From Chryseobacterium defluvii (lineage in GTDB: Bacteria > Bacteroidota > Bacteroidia > Flavobacteriales > Weeksellaceae), in contig NZ_RBXB01000003.1 of assembly GCF_003634775.1 (NCBI RefSeq), positions 434,001-498,000 on the forward strand: a stretch of 64,000 nt of DNA, read 5' to 3'. The notes under the pieces are model-generated. The model was not told where the DNA came from. It was given only the letters and a program-made list of their open reading frames with translations, and made no database searches. Positions 61,829-64,000 of the stretch are shown here, one piece after another (the stretch's first letter is position 1; each line of letters opens with the position of its first letter). Made by a program: the position numbers and the translations under genes.

Positions 61829-63187
61829 ATGGAACAATATAATATTGAGCAGAAAATTCAGGAGTTTATTGCAAAAATTGAAGCAAAAAATCCTAACGAA
61901 CCGGAATTTTTACAAGCTGTAAAAGAAGTTGCTGTCACTGTAATTCCGTTCATTGCTACTAAAAAAGAATATAACGGAATGAAGCTTCTTGAAAGAATGG
62001 CTGAAGCTGAAAGAATTATTATATTCAGAGTTCCATGGGTTGATGACAAAGGAGAAATCCAGGTAAACAGAGGTTTCAGAATTCAAATGAACTCTGCGAT
62101 CGGACCATATAAAGGAGGGATCCGTTTCCATCCTACGGTGAATTTATCCGTTCTTAAATTCTTAGCTTTCGAGCAGGTATTTAAAAACTCTTTGACTACT
62201 CTTCCAATGGGTGGTGGTAAAGGAGGTTCTGACTTTGACCCGCAAGGCAAGTCTGATATGGAAGTAATGCGTTTCTGCCAGGCTTTCATGACAGAATTAT
62301 GCAAGCATATCGGTCCTGAAACGGACGTTCCTGCGGGAGACATCGGTGTAGGAGCAAGAGAGATCGGATATTTATTCGGACAATACAAGAAAATCAGAAA
62401 TGAATTTACCGGAGTTCTTACAGGAAAAGGTCTTGCTTACGGAGGTTCATTGATCCGTCCTGAAGCTACAGGATATGGTGTTGTTTATTTCGCTGAGCAG
62501 ATGCTTAAAACGATTGATCAAGATTTTAAAGGTAAAACAGTAACTGTTTCAGGTTTCGGAAACGTAGCTTGGGGAGTGATCAAAAAAGTATCTGAATTAG
62601 GCGGAAAAGTAGTAACCATTTCCGGACCTGACGGGTACGTATATGATAAAGACGGTATCGACGGAGAAAAGATCGATTATTTATTAGAGCTTAGATCTTC
62701 AGGAAACAACAGAGCTGAAGATTATGCTAAAAAATATCCTTCTGCAGAATTCCATGCAGGAAAACGTCCTTGGGAAGTGAAGTGTGATGTTGCCATCCCT
62801 TCTGCAACTCAAAACGAGCTGGATCTTGAAGATGCTAAAAAATTGGTTGAAAACGGATGCGTTTGTGTAACTGAAGCGGCAAACATGCCTTCAACATTAG
62901 ATGCTATCAACTATTTCTTAGACAGCAAAGTATTATTCTCTCCTGGTAAAGCATCTAACGCTGGTGGTGTTGCTACATCAGGATTGGAAATGACTCAGAA
63001 CTCAATCCGTCTGAACTGGACTTCTGAAGAGGTAGATGCAAGATTGAAAGAAATCATGATCGGAATCCACAAAGCTTGTAGAGACTACGGAAAAGAAGAA
63101 AACGGCTATGTAAACTACGTAAAAGGCGCCAACATTGCCGGATTCGTGAAAGTTGCGGAAGCCATGTTAGCTCAGGGAGTCGTGTAA
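61829..63187 (+). CDS. gdhA: Glutamate dehydrogenase, hexameric type
   Basis: Interconverts 2-oxoglutarate plus ammonium and glutamate. The 452-residue hexameric type I form has IGPYKGGIRFHPTVNLSVLKFLAFEQ, LPMGGGKGGSDFDPQGKSD (catalytic Lys and substrate site), PAGDIGVGAREIGYLFGQYK and a Rossmann motif VSGFGNVAWGVIKK. The length class is usually NADP-specific; the coenzyme cannot be settled by eye. Pairs functionally with the GS-III gene at the window start. Terminator follows. Confidence 0.96.
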   Translation: MEQYNIEQKIQEFIAKIEAKNPNEPEFLQAVKEVAVTVIPFIATKKEYNGMKLLERMAEAERIIIFRVPWVDDKGEIQVNRGFRIQMNSAIGPYKGGIRFHPTVNLSVLKFLAFEQVFKNSLTTLPMGGGKGGSDFDPQGKSDMEVMRFCQAFMTELCKHIGPETDVPAGDIGVGAREIGYLFGQYKKIRNEFTGVLTGKGLAYGGSLIRPEATGYGVVYFAEQMLKTIDQDFKGKTVTVSGFGNVAWGVIKKVSELGGKVVTISGPDGYVYDKDGIDGEKIDYLLELRSSGNNRAEDYAKKYPSAEFHAGKRPWEVKCDVAIPSATQNELDLEDAKKLVENGCVCVTEAANMPSTLDAINYFLDSKVLFSPGKASNAGGVATSGLEMTQNSIRLNWTSEEVDARLKEIMIGIHKACRDYGKEENGYVNYVKGANIAGFVKVAEAMLAQGVV

Positions 63188-63194
63188 AACATAC

Positions 63195-63224
63195 AAAGGT
63201 TGGGAAAATTCCCGACCTTTTTTC
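63195..63224 (+). terminator. Terminator after gdhA
   Basis: AAAGGTTGGGAA-AA-TTCCCGACCTTT (one G-U pair) followed by T. Confidence 0.9.
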
Positions 63225-63273
63225 TTATAGCCTGTTCCCGGGAAAATGGGAAAAAAGTAAAAAGTGAAAGGAG

Positions 63274-63304
63274 AAAGCATTGAGATCATCAATGCTTTTT
63301 TTAT
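63274..63304 (+). terminator. Second hairpin before the DUF1801 gene
   Basis: AAGCATTGA / TCAATGCTT stem with a T run, ending 10 bases before the next start codon. So close to the gene, it may act as an attenuator or limit read-through from gdhA. Confidence 0.7.
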
Positions 63305-63313
63305 TTTTATGAT

Positions 63314-63685
63314 ATGGAAACCTCTTTTAAAAACATCAATGAATATCTTCTTTTATTTCCGGAAGAAGTTCAGGAAAAGCTGGAAGCATTACGGGAAACA
63401 ATTCATTCTCAAAATTCCGGCATTGAAGAGTATATAGGCTATCAGATGCCTGCTTTCAAATATAAAGGCAAACCTTTGGTCTATTTTGCCGGATACAAAA
63501 AGCATATAGGACTTTATCCCGGAGCAGACGGAATTAAAAATTTTGAAAAAGATTTTACCACATTGAAGTATAAATTTTCAAAAGGAGCCGTCCAGTTTCC
63601 AATCCATGAAGAGCTTCCTGTAGGATTGATTAAAAAGATAGTCAATTTCAGAATAGAGGAAATCAATAAAAAAATCCTGAAATAA
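63314..63685 (+). CDS. DUF1801 (YdhG-like) small protein
   Basis: A 123-residue cytoplasmic protein with the family pattern: INEYLLLFPEEVQEKLEALRETI, EEYIGYQMPAFKYKGKPLVYFAGYKKHIGLYP and FSKGAVQFPIHEELPVGLI. The fold is related to frataxin-like/YdhG proteins, and some members are annotated as iron chaperones without firm proof. The last codons overlap a terminator that serves the opposite strand. Confidence 0.88.
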   Translation: METSFKNINEYLLLFPEEVQEKLEALRETIHSQNSGIEEYIGYQMPAFKYKGKPLVYFAGYKKHIGLYPGADGIKNFEKDFTTLKYKFSKGAVQFPIHEELPVGLIKKIVNFRIEEINKKILK

Positions 63686-63696
63686 ATATTTCAGGA
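63667..63696 (-). terminator. Terminator of the minus-strand gene, inside the DUF1801 3' end
   Basis: Perfect inverted repeat TCCTGAAATA-AA-TATTTCAGGA (63675-63696). On the minus strand it is followed by seven T. Its right part covers the last codons and stop of the plus-strand gene; there is no T tract in the plus direction. Confidence 0.82.
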
Positions 63697-63721
63697 CCCT
63701 CATTTCTACTTGAAAATTCTA

Positions 63722-64000
63722 CTACTTCGACTTTTTCTTTTTAGATTTCTTTTCTTCTTTAGTAGCCTCTGAAGGTTTGGTGGCTCCAAGACTTGTATCT
63801 GTACTTGCACTCACTGTTGCATCAGTAGCAGCGGCTGTTGCAGCTGAAGCATCTACTGTTGCGGTTGCAGTTGTATTTTGATTCTGGGCAGCAGTATTGG
63901 CATTGGTATTTGAAGTGTTCCAATCTGTCTTTGCCTCTGTAGTTTGAGTCGTCTGGTTGTTAGTGTTTTCCGCAGGTTTTTGCGGTGATGTTGTTTGTTG
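63722..64000 (-). CDS. C-terminal part of an Ala/Thr-rich protein (start outside window)
   Basis: An open minus-strand frame enters from the window edge and stops at TAG (63722-63724), followed by a second TAG. The 92 visible residues are low complexity: Gln/Thr/Asn-rich (PAENTNNQTTQTTEAKTDW), then Ala/Thr/Ser-rich, ending in a Lys-rich tail (KEEKKSKKKKSK). Such tails are probably disordered. The functional domain must lie upstream, so no product can be named. Its own terminator follows. Confidence 0.75.
   Translation of the reverse strand, partial: QQTTSPQKPAENTNNQTTQTTEAKTDWNTSNTNANTAAQNQNTTATATVDASAATAAATDATVSASTDTSLGATKPSEATKEEKKSKKKKSK

Overview
The window is a gene-dense stretch of a low-GC Flavobacteriia chromosome, most likely Chryseobacterium or a close relative in the Weeksellaceae. 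The evidence is a type IX secretion sorting tail, the gliding lipoprotein GldH, two GLPGLI-family proteins, alternative complex III, and repeated TAnnTTTG -7 promoter boxes (often with TTG about 19 bases upstream) in place of sigma70-type boxes. I see no rRNA, tRNA, CRISPR array, prophage or intact insertion sequence.

Layout. 1-3240: the 3' part of a type III glutamine synthetase and an NlpC/P60 lipoprotein. 3208-7735: an accessory block with a decayed transposase end, a membrane-bound AraC regulator, a repeat-containing secreted protein, a large surface protein and two small HTH proteins. Directly oriented GGCTGTCYCAAAA sequences lie at both edges of this block. 7799-14141 (minus): a pentapeptide-repeat protein, then the cell-elongation operon mreB-mreC-mreD-mrdA-rodA. 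14404-18337: haem genes hemA-hemC-hemD-hemE, divergent from mreB. 18397-25011 (minus): nitroreductase, sufS, rplY-prs, and a FadL-type porin paired with an SGNH lipoprotein. 25289-29474: ricT-gldH-ponA. 29548-34120: selO, a T9SS cargo protein, a polytopic membrane protein and a SPOR protein. 34305-42689: actABCDEF, encoding alternative complex III. 42848-50222: secreted proteins, a lipoprotein next to apt, a TPR protein with ribH, and an LTA-synthase-like sulfatase-fold protein. 50212-52009 (minus): two small lipoproteins with a glutathionylspermidine-synthase-like ATP-grasp protein. 52088-53853: a zinc metallopeptidase and a GLPGLI protein. 53940-58498: sufA-sufB-GNAT-sufC-sufD. 58569-63685: DUF3078 protein, rhomboid protease, dprA, gdhA and a DUF1801 protein. 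The window ends inside an Ala/Thr-rich protein on the minus strand.

The genes cover the work of a respiring cell. The haem genes supply alternative complex III, which oxidises menaquinol and passes electrons to an oxidase not encoded here. The two suf loci build its Fe-S clusters. mreBCD-PBP2-RodA and PonA build the wall. GS-III and GDH at the two ends assimilate ammonium. Most of this is core metabolism; the novelty is in the accessory block at 3.2-7.7 kb, in small modules of unknown function, and in regulatory palindromes and repeats.
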